A DNA stretch of 64,000 nucleotides, from NCBI GenBank assembly GCA_940671915.1, contig CALNVZ010001204.1, forward strand, positions 135,224 through 199,223, written 5' to 3'. Below the pieces are notes generated by a model, which was not told the DNA's origin, made no database searches, and saw only the letters and a list, made by a program, of their open reading frames with translations. Positions 23,421 to 35,075 of the stretch are shown in pieces; position 1 is the stretch's first letter; each line of letters starts with the position of its first letter. The stretch is from Paracentrotus lividus. Its lineage: Eukaryota; Echinodermata; Echinoidea; Camarodonta; Echinidae. The translations under genes and the position numbers were made by a program.

Positions 23421-24164
23421 TAAAGGGAAGCTCTGGATCCAAAATAAGTTGCTGTTAAAAAAAGCAGAAAAATTAGAAAAACCAAACAAAAAAGTTTGAA
23501 GAAAATCGGACTAATAATAAGAAAGTTATGAATATCTTTACGATGCACAGAAAATTATTGCTATACCAAATTGGCAACACTGTCATAAAGCTGTGATGTC
23601 ACAGGGGTACAAATTTTCATGCATTTTCTATATGGTTTTATGATAAATTTTCACTTTATTTGTTAAGAAACTGTTTTCCCCAGAACTTTGGCCAAGATAT
23701 ATTGATGGCAATATGCTATTGCATCCTATAATAATTCTAAAATCAGCACCCCATCTAGATATAAAAACAAAACAAGACAAAGATTTTCAGTGGTTTTCAG
23801 TATAGAAAAAAGATATTCATGAATGTTGAATTTCATGAAAACTATCGCTTTTCTTTTGAAATGTCATTATGATTCTCATTTTGTAATCAAAATACAAAGA
23901 TGCAATAACATATTGTCATCAATATATCTTGGCAAAAGTTATGAGGAAACAGTTTCTTAACAAATACAGTGAAAATTTATCATAAAACCATATTGAAAAT
24001 GCATGGAAAGTTGTGCCCCTGTAACATCACAGTTGTTGCCAATTTGGTATAGCGATCAATTTTCTTATTATAAGTCCAATTTTCTTCAAATTTGTTTTAA
24101 TCTGTTTTTCTAATTTTCTGCTTCTTATAAAAGCAACTTATTTTGGGTCCAGAGCTTCCCTTTA
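23421..24164. mobile_element. Foldback MITE with ~350-bp arms
   Basis: The left end is TAAAGGGAAGCTCTGGATCC and the right end is the complement, GGGTCCAGAGCTTCCCTTTA. The arms pair along most of the element, including TTGGCCAAGATATATTGATG against CATCAATATATCTTGGCAAA. The loop near 23760-23830 is short. It is non-coding. The repeat copy is at 32981-33738. Confidence 0.8.
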
Positions 24165-24314
24165 ATTCATAATTATAATGGTGTTGTAGAGCATTCCTGT
24201 ATTATCTGAAAGGGGAAGCTTGTCACTTTTCGTTCCTGAGAGCAAATTACCAGATTCAACAATAATTTCACCAAATGTTAGGGGGGAAAAAAAATCCGTA
24301 TTTTTCCCAATCTA

Positions 24315-25312
24315 CACTGTCCGTCATAAAGGTGGAATATTTTTTTGCCGCTATAGCGACATGATTTTGCTCTGACTTTAATTTCTTGAATATGTTTGTC
24401 CCTGCTTTTACTTTTTGGGACCCTGACTATATTTTGGACATTCTCCCAACCCTTCACTTGGACCTTTTTCCAAGAAAGTTTTGTCAACCCCCGTGATGCC
24501 CATTTTTGTCATTTTTTCTCATTTTGGGGCCCCTTTTTGTTTTCCCGGCCAATCAAGCCCCCCTCAGTCCTACCCCCAGGAAACGCGACTGAGGTGTACT
24601 GTTTTATATTGTTCTTTAAGTTAAATCTATATTTCTGGGGATAGGCTTAGGTCTCTTGTCTAGGGGAGGGGTTGAAGTAAAAAACGAGATTGGTAAAAAT
24701 TCGGAATATTTTATTCCATCTTTATGCTGAAAACAAAAGAAATGAAAAACCACCCTTCAACCCTTAAATATCATAATTTTCCCCTTATTTTTTTTTTAGC
24801 CTTGATGACAAGGCTGTAAATAGTCATTATTGATAATATTTTATTTTGATTTATGTTTGGTTGAAATTTTACAATACAATTTAGGGAAGATAGACATTTC
24901 CATGGTGGTAAAATGAATAAAATGAATATTGAACCCCAATCAAAATAAATTTTGACCCCTCCCCTAGACAAAAGAGTCGAGCCTGTAACCATAAATCTAG
25001 ATTTAATTTAAAGAACAAAAACAAATCTCCACCTCAGACGTGTTTCCTTGGGGTAGGACTGAGGGGGCCTTGGTGGGTCTCGTGAACAAAAAAGGGCCCC
25101 AAAAATAAGAAAAAATGACGAAAATGGCCATCTTCTGGGGGTGACAAACTTTTTTGAAGAAAAATCCTCGGGAAGGGTTGAGGGAGCGTCCAAGATATAC
25201 CCAGGATCCCATAAAGTGAAAGCGGTGACAAACACATTCAAGAAATTAATAACGGAGCAACATAATGTCGCTTGAGCCACAAAAAAATATTCCACCTTAA
25301 TGACGAACAGTG
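24315..25312. mobile_element. Mariner-like MITE, TA target
   Basis: The termini CACTGTCCGTCATAAAGG and CCTTAATGACGAACAGTG are flanked by TA at 24313-24314 and 25313-25314. The arms are inverted over about 250 bp. The TA target and CACTG-type ends suggest a Tc1/mariner relative. The several 60-95-residue frames inside are arm shadows. The repeat copy is at 33892-34953. Confidence 0.75.
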
Positions 25313-25401
25313 TATTTCATGTTTCGTTTATACTTTCCCCAAAGATAAAATGGCCATAAGTTGCCGACATAAGGTTGGTGCGAGATGGCGAGGCCCCAGA
25401 A

Positions 25402-25403
<2 letters not shown>

Positions 25404-25438
<35 letters not shown>
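25404..25438. repeat. (TG)n microsatellite
   Basis: About 17 TG units. The counterpart in copy 2 is at about 35041-35074. Confidence 0.95.
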
Positions 25439-25439
<1 letters not shown>

Positions 25440-25941
25440 GTTTCTAGGTGATGGGGGGGGGTTGCACTAAAATCAGATGTTTTGATTGTCCAGCAAAATA
25501 TATGAAAAATTCACCTTTTGCAGTTAATTACATTCTCCTGAAGAGATGACAGTTATGGCATATCATTGAAAGAAAACACCATGAAAATGTCTTTGCAATA
25601 CAGGGCGAAATAACCCTTGGCAATGGCACCAATAAATTCCCTTTTTTGGGGGGCCTCGAAACTATAGACGAAACATGCAAACAGTTTTGGGGAAAACATG
25701 AAACAGCTTAATAATTTTTCCCACTGACACTCCCCGCTTGTAAAATTTAAGAGGGCCCTTTTTTGTCCTCCCCTTTTGTTAAGAAATGAAGTGGTCTGTT
25801 AATCATTTGGTCTCAGGAATGAAACAAAAATGATCAACAACATCAGAAAAAATTTAAAATCCTAGCACTCGGGTAATAATTTAAGCGCTTAGAAACACGT
25901 AGGTTGATATAATTAAGCGCTATGTAAGATTGTAACTATTG

Positions 25942-26096
<155 letters not shown>

Positions 26097-26849
26097 GGTA
26101 TCATATAATACAATATTATCATTTATAGAGCTCTCTTACTATAGGCCTATTTTGTGTAATCATCATAGAGGTGGAATCATGAATCAAAGCATGCACTTTA
26201 CTATCAAATATAAAAATTAACCCATAATAGACAATAATAATAATGATTATGAATGAAATATGATAATATACATAAAGGCTGGTAATTTTTGGTTTAGGAG
26301 GTGGCTAATTAATTATGACCAGTAATGTAATTTGCAGAGTATTGACGATGACTGAACGAGTCCGAAGCAAAATGTGGATTGTGATTATCTTTGTGTCAAA
26401 TCTTTGTATCAATTTCAAGTAATTTGCTTTCATGATAAAGTTTGTTTTCATATTTTCTTTCAACAACTCCCTAATAAAAATGTACGAATTTGTTGCTTTA
26501 GGTTTTTGAGAATGATGGTAAGGGGCAGTTCACACAAAGTTTCCACAACGTTCTCCCCCCCCCCACCCCACCCGCCTGCTTTCATTTGTATCACTGTAAA
26601 ATGCATTATCACATACATTTTCATTTAAAAAACTGTTTTCAAAGCATTTATTGTGTCATGAAAAGGTGTATGTGAATGTTATTCCACACTATCAGACAAG
26701 ATTTATCATAAATTCACCCAAGGTAGCAACTTCAGTTTGATAAATGTCCACAGTAATGATATCTGTACTCTAGAGTTTTATGTACGCTTGCCTTCAGGAG
26801 ACTTGGAACGTTTTGGGGGGTAAAGGCACAAGAGAGATTACATAAGGAA

Positions 26850-27480
26850 AAAAAATACGATAAGTAACATTAGGAAGAGAGATAAAACAATGAATAACAG
26901 GAAAGATAGAAAAACAAGAATAATATAAGAAAAAGAGAAATTTAAAGCAATGAATACATTAGGAAAGATAGAAAACAAAATAACATATGGAAAAGACAAA
27001 TACAAATTAATTGGCAAATCTTCCGTACAATAAATAACTTGAGGAAAGAGAAAACGATGAATAACATAAGAAAACAGAGAAAACAACTAATACGTAGGAA
27101 AGAGAGAAAAACAATAACATAAGGAAAAGAAAAATAAACAATGGACAACATTAGGAAAGAGAGAAACAAATAATAACTTAAGGAAAAGAGAAAAACAATG
27201 TAAAACATTGGGAAAGATAAAAAAACAATGAATTAACAAAGGGAAAAAGAGATAAACAATGAATAATATAAGGAAAGCTAGAAAACAAAGAATTATTATT
27301 AAGGAAGATGGAAAATCAATGTAAAACATAAAGAAAAAGAGAAACAATTAAACTAAGGAAGAGAGAAAAACAATGAATAACAAAGAAAAAGAAAAAGAAA
27401 TCATAAATAACAGAAGGAAAGGGAGATAAAAACAATGAAAAACATATGGAAAGAGAGATAAAACAATGAATATTTTAAGA
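26850..27480. repeat. Purine-rich minisatellite, ~28-31-bp unit
   Basis: The unit is close to AACAATGAATAACATAAGG followed by AAAGAGAGAA. It is repeated about 20 times with point changes and length variation. The plus strand is nearly pyrimidine-poor. Minus-strand frames rich in F, L and S are translations of this array. The counterpart is at 36660-37330. Confidence 0.85.
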
Positions 27481-27499
27481 AATAAGCACTACGCTTCTG

Positions 27500-27904
27500 A
27501 AAAGGGTATAAATATATTAAATAAGGGGGCAAATAAGCTCGTTTTGCCATATATTGATGGCTGGAGAAAGCTAAACTTTGAAGTAAAATCTCGGTACTCC
27601 CTCAGTAATGAAATGGAGGTCCACGCGACAGCCGTCTTGTACGAGTAAACAATTCATGTTTAATGGGCTCTAATGTATTATCCTACAATCCCCTGAAGCC
27701 CATAAAAAGAGCTCGTATCACTGCTATTTCCAGCAGTTGGTCCTCCAATCGTTTAGTATAACTATCTACCCTACAGGGAGAATGGAGCAGTCGATGCGGT
27801 GGTTGGAGGGTCTTGATTTATTAGGTGATGACAAGTTCGCCTGCAGTCCGCGAGCAAGCTGCCTGCTATTCAGTTTTTTTCCTGTAAAATGAATTGCAGG
27901 CGGG
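27500..27904. other. No gene recognised
   Basis: Sequence between the minisatellite and the next tailed element. It contains GGCTGGAGAAAGC and TCCAATCGTTTA phrases shared only with copy 2 (37380-37790). Confidence 0.3.
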
Positions 27905-28300
27905 TGTCTACCAGGCACCTTGTTTCGAATTTGTGTTACGTTTGTGCGCATGCATGGGTATGGGCTAGCTAGCTGCGGGTATATGGCGCTTTACCTTTGT
28001 GAAAAGACCAATTAAGGCTTACGCGCACTTGCATTTGGTTGGTTTGTTTTGCGCTATCTCCACTGAGGCGGATACGTTGCGAAACGGTGATCGATCGGGC
28101 CGTGTTAAAACAAAAAGGTCCACAGAAATCTGCAGGGATCCCCAATCATCACCTAATCTAATCGTTCTTTCCTTTCCTACTCAAAGAATCTCGAAATTTG
28201 GTGCAAATCCTTCACCCGTTTCTATTATCTTGTAACAAACAAACAAACAAACAAACAAACAACAACAAAAAACAAACAAACAACAAACAAACAAACATAC
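27905..28300 (+). mobile_element. (CAAA)n-tailed element, 3' half
   Basis: It begins near CACCTTGTTTCGAA and ends with TTGTAACAAAC plus a long (CAAA)n tail. It matches 10965-11365. A short phrase, CCGATTCATCGGCG, follows the tail. Confidence 0.6.
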
Positions 28301-28343
28301 GGAACCTTTACAATACTGGCCGATTCATCGGCGTGGGTAACAA

Positions 28344-28600
28344 ACTAGAGGGGCGTCAAAGGCGGCATACCCACGCCTTGGTGCGGCTCAGAGTAGTTGT
28401 AATACTATACTATAGGTTCAAAACTGAAATCTACAAAGAATCTGCAGGGATCAACAATCATCACCTAAATCTAATGCTGATTCTTCCTTTCACTATCAAA
28501 CAATCCCCGAAATTTGGTGCAAATTCCGTTCACCGTTCTCTAGTTATCTTGTACAAACAAACAAACATACAGGAAACCCTTTACAATAACCCTGCCGAAT
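28344..28600 (+). mobile_element. (CAAA)n-tailed element, internally deleted variant
   Basis: About 95 bp of head (CTAGAGGGGCGTCAAAGG) are joined directly to the 3' part at CTGCAGGGATCAAC. This gives a ~260-bp SINE-sized version. The counterpart is at about 38252-38515. Confidence 0.55.
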
Positions 28601-29090
28601 TTCATCGGCTGGTTACGTCCGCGCGCTCGGGCTCGCACTCAGCCTGAGCTGATCGAGTTAAATATCGCTCACCCATTTCACAATGCATTATGGTAACTTA
28701 TGTAGGAGAGCCGAATTTACGTAAATTTTACCTTTTTCATGATTAAACACGTAATATTGATACCCGTGACTTCTTTTGCATTAGATAGTTGTTTGACGAT
28801 GACTTTGCAATGGTTTTTGATATGTCTATCGTTAGTATAAAGTCCCTTTAGCGGTGTGGTGTGATTCATTTCTACCTGGAATGCCGCGTGTGATTGCAAG
28901 TTCGAATATGTACACAAAGAGCGTCGATGTACTAAGATTCATATACCTTGCATTCGTCGTATGGATGGTTTTCTCAGCACACAATCAATAGATTGCGCTG
29001 AGTGCAGCTTGGCACGGCAAATCTTGTCGATCCTCACCGCGTGATGCTTCCGTGCCATGGGTTCTGTGCACGAATTGGCTAGCGTGAGTT
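28601..29090. other. No gene recognised
   Basis: Single-copy-looking sequence apart from its duplicate at about 38520-39000. It contains CGTAAATTTTACC and a TCCTCACCGCGTGATG phrase. No exon can be supported. Confidence 0.3.
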
Positions 29091-29099
29091 GTATATACT

Positions 29100-29410
29100 A
29101 TTCTTGGGTCAAAACTGAAATCTACAATAGATTGCAGGGATCACCAATCATCACCAAAATCTAATCGATTCTTTCCTTTCACTATCCAAACATCCTGAAA
29201 TTGTGCAAATTCGTTCACCATCTCTAGTTATCTTGTTACACAACAACAAACAAAGCAAACAAACAAAAAAAAAAACAAACATACGGAACCCTTTACAATA
29301 CCCTGCCGATTTCATCGGCGTGGGTAACAAACAAACAAAAAAAACAAACAAACAAACATACGGAACCCTTTACAATACCCTGCCGATTTCATCGGCGTGG
29401 GTAACAAGTG
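29100..29410 (+). mobile_element. (CAAA)n-tailed element 3' fragment with duplicated terminus
   Basis: The 3' end phrase ACGGAACCCTTTACAATACC, followed by GCCGATTTCATCGGC, occurs twice (about 29281-29325 and 29359-29401). Each is preceded by an A/C-rich tail. GCCGATTTCATCGGC is a perfect short hairpin. Confidence 0.5.
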
Positions 29411-29668
29411 GAAAACATTTTTCTATAGCATGACGATCAATCACATTGATATCATAAGTGATTTGATATTTTCAGAAGCAGGAAAATTGGACATTCGTCT
29501 GCAATTTTTTCATCTCGTTTGGTGCATTAAAACTTGAGATATGATCATTCTTCTACAATCAATACAAACCTATTTTACACACGCTTTTCAATGGCTTTGC
29601 GTAGATTCTGCACATAATCATGATACTAGCTATTCACTCAGTGCTCCAGAACAATGGATTTCTGTAAT

Positions 29669-31189
29669 GCTTGTAGTCACACAGACATTTACGTAGGCTA
29701 TAGTTACGTTTTTCTTGTTTTATCCTTATTTCATCTTCTGTTCTATAATTACCCACGCCGATGAAATCGGCAGGGTATTGTAAAGGGTTCCGTATGTTTG
29801 TTTGTTTGTTTGTTTGTTTGTTTGTGTACAAGATAACTAGAGAACGGGTGAACGGATTTGCACCAAATTTTCAGAGATTGTTTGGATAGTGAAAGGAAAG
29901 AATCGATTAGATTTAGGTGATGATTGGTTGATCCCTGCAGATTCTGTGTGACCTTTTTGTTTTTACTCTGGCCCGATCGATCACCGTTTCGCACGTATCC
30001 GCCAAGTGCGCAGTAGCTCTTAAATTGGTCTTTTCCAAAGGTAAAGCGCAGTACCCAGCTAGCCCATATCCCATGCATGCGCACAAACGTAACTCAAATT
30101 TTGAAACAAGGTGCAGGCTATAAAGAACATCTTCTCGCCAGGTCATAAGGTAGGAGGTTTTGCAGACTATTTTTATGATCAGTACATTAATATTCATCTT
30201 TCATCGCTTCCTTAACTGCTGGGCGACCGCTAGCCAGTGTGCGGGCAGAGGATCCCGAAGCGATTTTTTAGGAAGCTCAATGCCGGTGACCTAGCGTTGA
30301 GCAGGGTTAACGAACGTGCGGTCACACATAGGCCGGGAAAGCAGGTCAGCGTGGAGACGATTTGGGTCGCGTCGCTAACGCGAGGGCACCGGGTGTGTGG
30401 CTGTTAGTACGTCTTCCTTGCACAGTTTTATATCTGTCGTCTATTTTGTTGTTTTATACGGAATTGTATGCCTTTTAGCATAAGTTGTTTTATTGATTTC
30501 ATTGTTTTTCATTGCATTGACCTTTTCTTTGAGTATCACTATAGTAAGAGTGCCCAAGTCTGCGCAGTGCCTATGTCTGCGCACCCACGTTAATGCGCGA
30601 TTTTTTGTAGAACAAAACATCAGACTGACATCAATTTTCAATCTTAACCTCAACAATCCATTTTGTACCAAAAACTGCGAAAATAATTGATTACAAATGA
30701 GTTTCAGCAAGTTTCATTTTCTACCCTGAAAATTTCAATAAATTGTCAAAAAAGAAATGTCCGAAACTTCAGCTGCGCTTGAATTGCGTGCGGTCACACA
30801 TAGGCCGGGACAGGTCAGGCGTGGAGACGATTGGGTCGTTCGCTAAACATTCGCTGACATAGGGGTCATGTTTTTTCAGTACATAAATTGTGAGTTGTGT
30901 AAAGCCATGCGTTAAGACAAAATCATCCGGGGTTAGTACACATAAGTGTAGATTTCAGTTTGACCCATAGTATTACAACTACTCTGTAGCGCAACCAAGG
31001 CGTGGTATGCCGCCTTTGACGGCCCCTCTAGTTTTCTTTTTCTTTTCTTTGTTTATTGGATGAACGATATTATCACTAATTTCCACTACTGACTATGACG
31101 GGGAGGATCCGCATAAAAAAAAAGGATGTTTTGGACGCAACCCGGACGTAACTCAACGTAAGCATGGGAAGTGTCTGTGTGACTGTAGC
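29669..31189. mobile_element. CTACAGTCACACAGAC MITE split by the tailed element
   Basis: The left part (29669-29747) and right part (31034-31189) rejoin to match the intact 53406-53636 element. The boundary falls at TTCTGTTCTATAATT and TTTCTTTGTTTATTGG. This shows the tailed element jumped into an existing MITE. Confidence 0.6.
29748..31033 (-). mobile_element. (CAAA)n-tailed element, full long variant
   Basis: On the minus strand the element begins ACTAGAGGGGCCGTCAAAGG at 31033. It includes the extra internal block seen at 11366-12290 and ends with a (CAAA)n tail and the GCCGATGAAATCGGC hairpin at 29748. It is about 1.29 kb and non-coding. The counterpart is at about 39701-40958. Confidence 0.6.
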
Positions 31190-31790
31190 ATAATTTCAAT
31201 TCTCTGCTGCGTCGCACAATATTTAGCATTATATAAAATATACAAAATTATGCAAAATAAAGTGTATAAAGTGTGGCATTAATATAGGTATTTAAGCAAT
31301 AGATTTCACAGTCACTTTCGGAAGTTCGTCACTCATTTGATAATCAGTTCATTGAAATTCCAACAATATTTCGACAGCGTCAAATTCGACATTCAAATTT
31401 CTACTAAGTTTGTTCGCTTTGGTAGTAAAGTATTTAATCAAAATCCCCGTCATGAGCAATCAAATTAGTAAATCGACTGAAGTGGCGTGCTTTCCCGCAA
31501 TCAAATCCGCGCTAAGGGCAATCAACTTTGACATTGTTTGTTCAAGTTGGTATACATTTTGGCAAATCGTTTTAAACTCCGATTGCTATCGAAAATTAAA
31601 CTTTAAAATAGCGATTTTCTTTTCTTTTTTCTTCTTCTTTTTTTTTTTAAGCTCTAGATCCATTCCTTTAGATAAGACACTTAATAACACATTTTCTTTT
31701 ATTTGAGCTTTAGAGTATTTCAATTTTCCCTTTTTCTTTAAAGCTCTGGTTAACTACTTAGGAATAAAGGTGTCAAAGATCATTATGGCA
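31190..31790. other. No gene recognised
   Basis: AT-rich sequence with a T-run near 31637. No exon or repeat structure. Duplicated at about 41110-41690. Confidence 0.35.
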
Positions 31791-31850
31791 CCTCTTAGTT
31801 TGGGGTCGATTTGCGGCCCCTGAATGTAAGGTCGATTTGGCGCCCCCTAA

Positions 31851-32088
31851 AGGCTCGTCACACCGAGTGCGGTCCGGGTCACGACACGGCCGTCCGGTTG
31901 CGTCAACAATGGGCAAAACGGTCGAAATGAATCGGCCGTGTACTATTGCAATGAGACTGGTCACAACAAAACGGACTGTGCGTACTAGCCGGAACGGCAA
32001 CCGGTACGGTTTTATGGGATCGCTCTTGGAGCGATTTGAGACGGTTTGCCGTACCGGTTACCGAACCGGACTCGGTGTGACGAGGCCT
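31851..32088. mobile_element. PIF/Harbinger-like MITE (238 bp), TAA target
   Basis: The termini AGGCTCGTCACACCGAG and CTCGGTGTGACGAGGCCT are flanked by TAA (31848-31850 and 32089-32091). The 3-bp TAA duplication fits PIF/Harbinger. The interior holds the GC-rich inverted words CCGGTACGG and CCGTACCGG. The counterpart is at 41751-41991. Confidence 0.7.
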
Positions 32089-32091
32089 TAA

Positions 32092-32430
32092 ATCTAAGAT
32101 TGAATCGGCGCCAATGCGGCACCCCTAAGTTTAAGGTCAATTTGCGCCCCCATAGATTCAAATCAATTTGGCACCCCTAAGCTTTAGCTTAAGCCCCTCC
32201 CCCCCCCCCCGCCCCCACTTTTTTCAGCAACCGTGCCCAAAACGCAAAAATAACCATAGATTCGTGATTTTTAGCTGTGTCAGCCCCCTCCTACTCTTTG
32301 GCTCAGCCCATGGCGCGTATTCTGGAGGGGGGGGGCTTTATGGGCCCGGACTCCAGGGTGGGCGCCCGAAAGGGGCGCAAAATGACCTCAAAGGGGCGCC
32401 AAATGGACCTTAGGGGGCGCTAATGACCAA
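32092..32430. repeat. GGCGCC-rich dispersed repeat
   Basis: Short reiterated phrases of the type AAGGTCAATTTGCGCCCCC and GGGCGCCAAATGGACCTTAG. They recur at about 41995-42320, 49080-49190, 49720-49860 and 51360-51440. The stretch includes a C-run at 32198-32211 and a G-run at 32325-32335. No frame is credible. Confidence 0.6.
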
Positions 32431-32434
32431 ATTA

Positions 32435-32446
32435 TTATTTAAAAAA

Positions 32447-32480
<34 letters not shown>

Positions 32481-32493
32481 TATATTATATATA

Positions 32494-32530
<37 letters not shown>
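32435..32530. repeat. A-run plus (AT)n microsatellite
   Basis: About 24 A followed by AT dinucleotides. The counterpart is at 42341-42433 with different lengths. Confidence 0.95.
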
Positions 32531-32532
<2 letters not shown>

Positions 32533-32932
32533 CTGATTTTAGCCGTTTCACATCTTAAACCTACCCTAAAGCTGATATAGACCTGATGATTGGCGAGGCC
32601 GAAACACTGGGGGCGCCAAAATCAAAATCAAATCGCGCCCCGGGGTGCCAATCCTGGATACGCGTCTGCAGCCCTCCACTTTCAAAACGCTCTGCGGCTG
32701 CTAATTAACAACTAACGGAAATACATCTCATACTTAATTTGTACCGTATTTTATATAAGGTCCATATTCATCCAAAATCTTTGCTACTAGCAATTTGCAT
32801 AAGTGGTGAGAAAAAAATCCTATGAGAAAACAAAACATTTCCTGCAGCCTAAAATTAAATCCCTGATAAAGATTATTGAATATTGTAAGCTGAATTCCTG
32901 GAATTATTTGAATACTGCTTATGGCGGTATTG

Positions 32933-32957
32933 NNNNNNNNNNNNNNNNNNNNNNNNN
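32933..32957. other. Assembly gap of exactly 25 N at the duplication junction
   Basis: The same length as the gap at 10161-10185. It separates the end of copy 1 from the start of copy 2. I recall fixed 25-N gaps from gap-filling software marking over-filled joins; that attribution is from memory. Confidence 0.9.
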
Positions 32958-32980
32958 CCTATCTGTTACTGTTATTTTTT

Positions 32981-33738
32981 TAAAGGGAAGCTCTGGATCC
33001 AAAATAAGTTTGCTGTGTTAAAAAAAGCAGAAAAATTAGAAAACCAAACAGAAAAGTTTGAAGAAGAAATCGGGACTAATAATAAGAAAGTTATGAATAT
33101 CTTTACGATGCCACAGAAAATTATTGCTATACCCAAATTGGGCAACATGTCATAAAGCTTGTGATGTCACAGGAGGTTACAAATTTTCATGCATTTTCTA
33201 TATGGTTTATGATAAATTTTCACTTTATTTGTTAAGAAACTGTTTTCCCCAGAACTTTGGCCAAGATTATTGATGGCAATATGCTATTGCATCCTATAAT
33301 AATTCAAAATCAGCACCCATCTAGATATAAAAAACAAAACAAGACAAGATTTTTCCCAGTGGGTTTTCAGTAATAGAAAAAAGAATTCATGAATGCTTGA
33401 ATTTCATGAAAAACTATCGCTTTTCTTTTGAGAATGTCATTATGATTCTCCTTTTGTAATCAAAAATACAAAGATGCAATAAAATATTGTCAATCAATAT
33501 TATCTGGCAAAAGTTATGAGGAAACAGTTTCTTACAAAATACAGTGAAAATTTATCATAAAACATATTGAAAATGCAGGAAAGTTGTCCCCTGTAACTCA
33601 CCAGTTGTTGCCCAATTTCGTTATAGCGATCATTTTTTATTAAAGTCACAATTCATCAAATATTGTTTTTAATCTGTCTTTTCTAATTCCTGCTTCTATA
33701 AAGAGCAAACTTATCTTGGGTTCCAGAGCTTCCCTTTA
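32981..33738. mobile_element. Foldback MITE, duplicate of 23421-24164
   Basis: Same ends and arms as the first copy, with many one-base indels. Confidence 0.75.
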
Positions 33739-33891
33739 AAACCTCTCATACATTATACATGGGTTGTAGAGGCATTCCTTATTATCTAAAGGGCAAGCTG
33801 TCACCTTCGTTTTACCCTGAGAGCAAATTACCAGATCAACAATAATTTCACCACATGTTAGGGGAAAAAATCCGTATTTTTCCCAATCTAA

Positions 33892-34953
33892 CACTGTCCG
33901 TCATAAAGGTGGATATTTTTTTTGCCGCAAATAGCGACATGAAATTTTTGCCTCTGACTTTAATATTCTTTGAAAATGTTTGTCCCCTGCTTACTAATTT
34001 GGGACCCCTGACTATTATTTGGACATTCTCCCAACCCATTCCAACTTGGACACTTTTTCCAAAAAATTCCTTGTCAACCCGCGTATGCCCATTTTTGCTC
34101 ATTTTTTCTCATTTTGGGCCCCTTTCTTGTTTCCCGGCCAATTCAAGCCCCTACAGCTCCACCCACAGGAAAACGACGACTGAGGTGTAACTGTTTATAT
34201 TGTCTTTCACATTAAAATCATATATTTCTGGGGATAGGGCTCCCAGGTTCTCTTGTCTAGGGGAGAGGGCTTGAAGTAAACAACAACCGAGATTGGTAAA
34301 AATCGGAAATCATTTTATATCGCATCTTATGCATGAAAACAAAAGAAATGAAACAACCACCCCTCTCCCCTAAATATCATCAATTTTCCCCTATTATTTT
34401 TTATTAGCCTTGAGGACAAGCGCAATAAGTCATTATTATAATATTTTATTTTGATTATATGTTGTTTAAATTTATAAAAATACAAATAAGGTTAAGACCA
34501 TAACATTTCCAATGGTGGTTAAATAACCTAAACAATATGAAATTGAACCCCAATCCACAATAAATTTTGACCCCCTCCCCCTAGACAAAAGAGTCGAAGC
34601 TCTTAACCTAAATCTATATTAATTTAAAGAACAAAACAAAACTTCCACCTCAGACTGTTTCCTTGGGTTAGACACCTGAGGGGGCCCTTGTGGGTCATCG
34701 CGTCGAAACAAAACACAGCGCCCCAAAAATACCAAAAAATGACGAAAATGCGCCCATCTTCTGGAGTCGCGGGACAACACTTTTTTGAGAAAAAATCCCT
34801 CGCGAAGGTTGAGGGAGCGTCCAAGATATACCAGGATCCCATTAAAGTGAAAGCGGTGACAAAAACACATTTTCAACAGAAATTAATAACGGGAGCAACA
34901 TAATGTCGCATTAGAGCCACAAAAAAAATATTTCCACCTTAATGACGAACAGT
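33892..34953. mobile_element. Mariner-like MITE, duplicate of 24315-25312
   Basis: Starts ACACTGTCCGTCATAAAGG and ends AATGACGAACAGTGT. Indel-rich copy. Confidence 0.7.
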
Positions 34954-35044
34954 GTATTCATGTTTCGTTATACTTTCCCCAAATAAAAAAATGGCCATAA
35001 TTTGCACCATAATGTTGGTCGAATGGCGAGGCACCAAAATTGTG

Positions 35045-35075
<31 letters not shown>

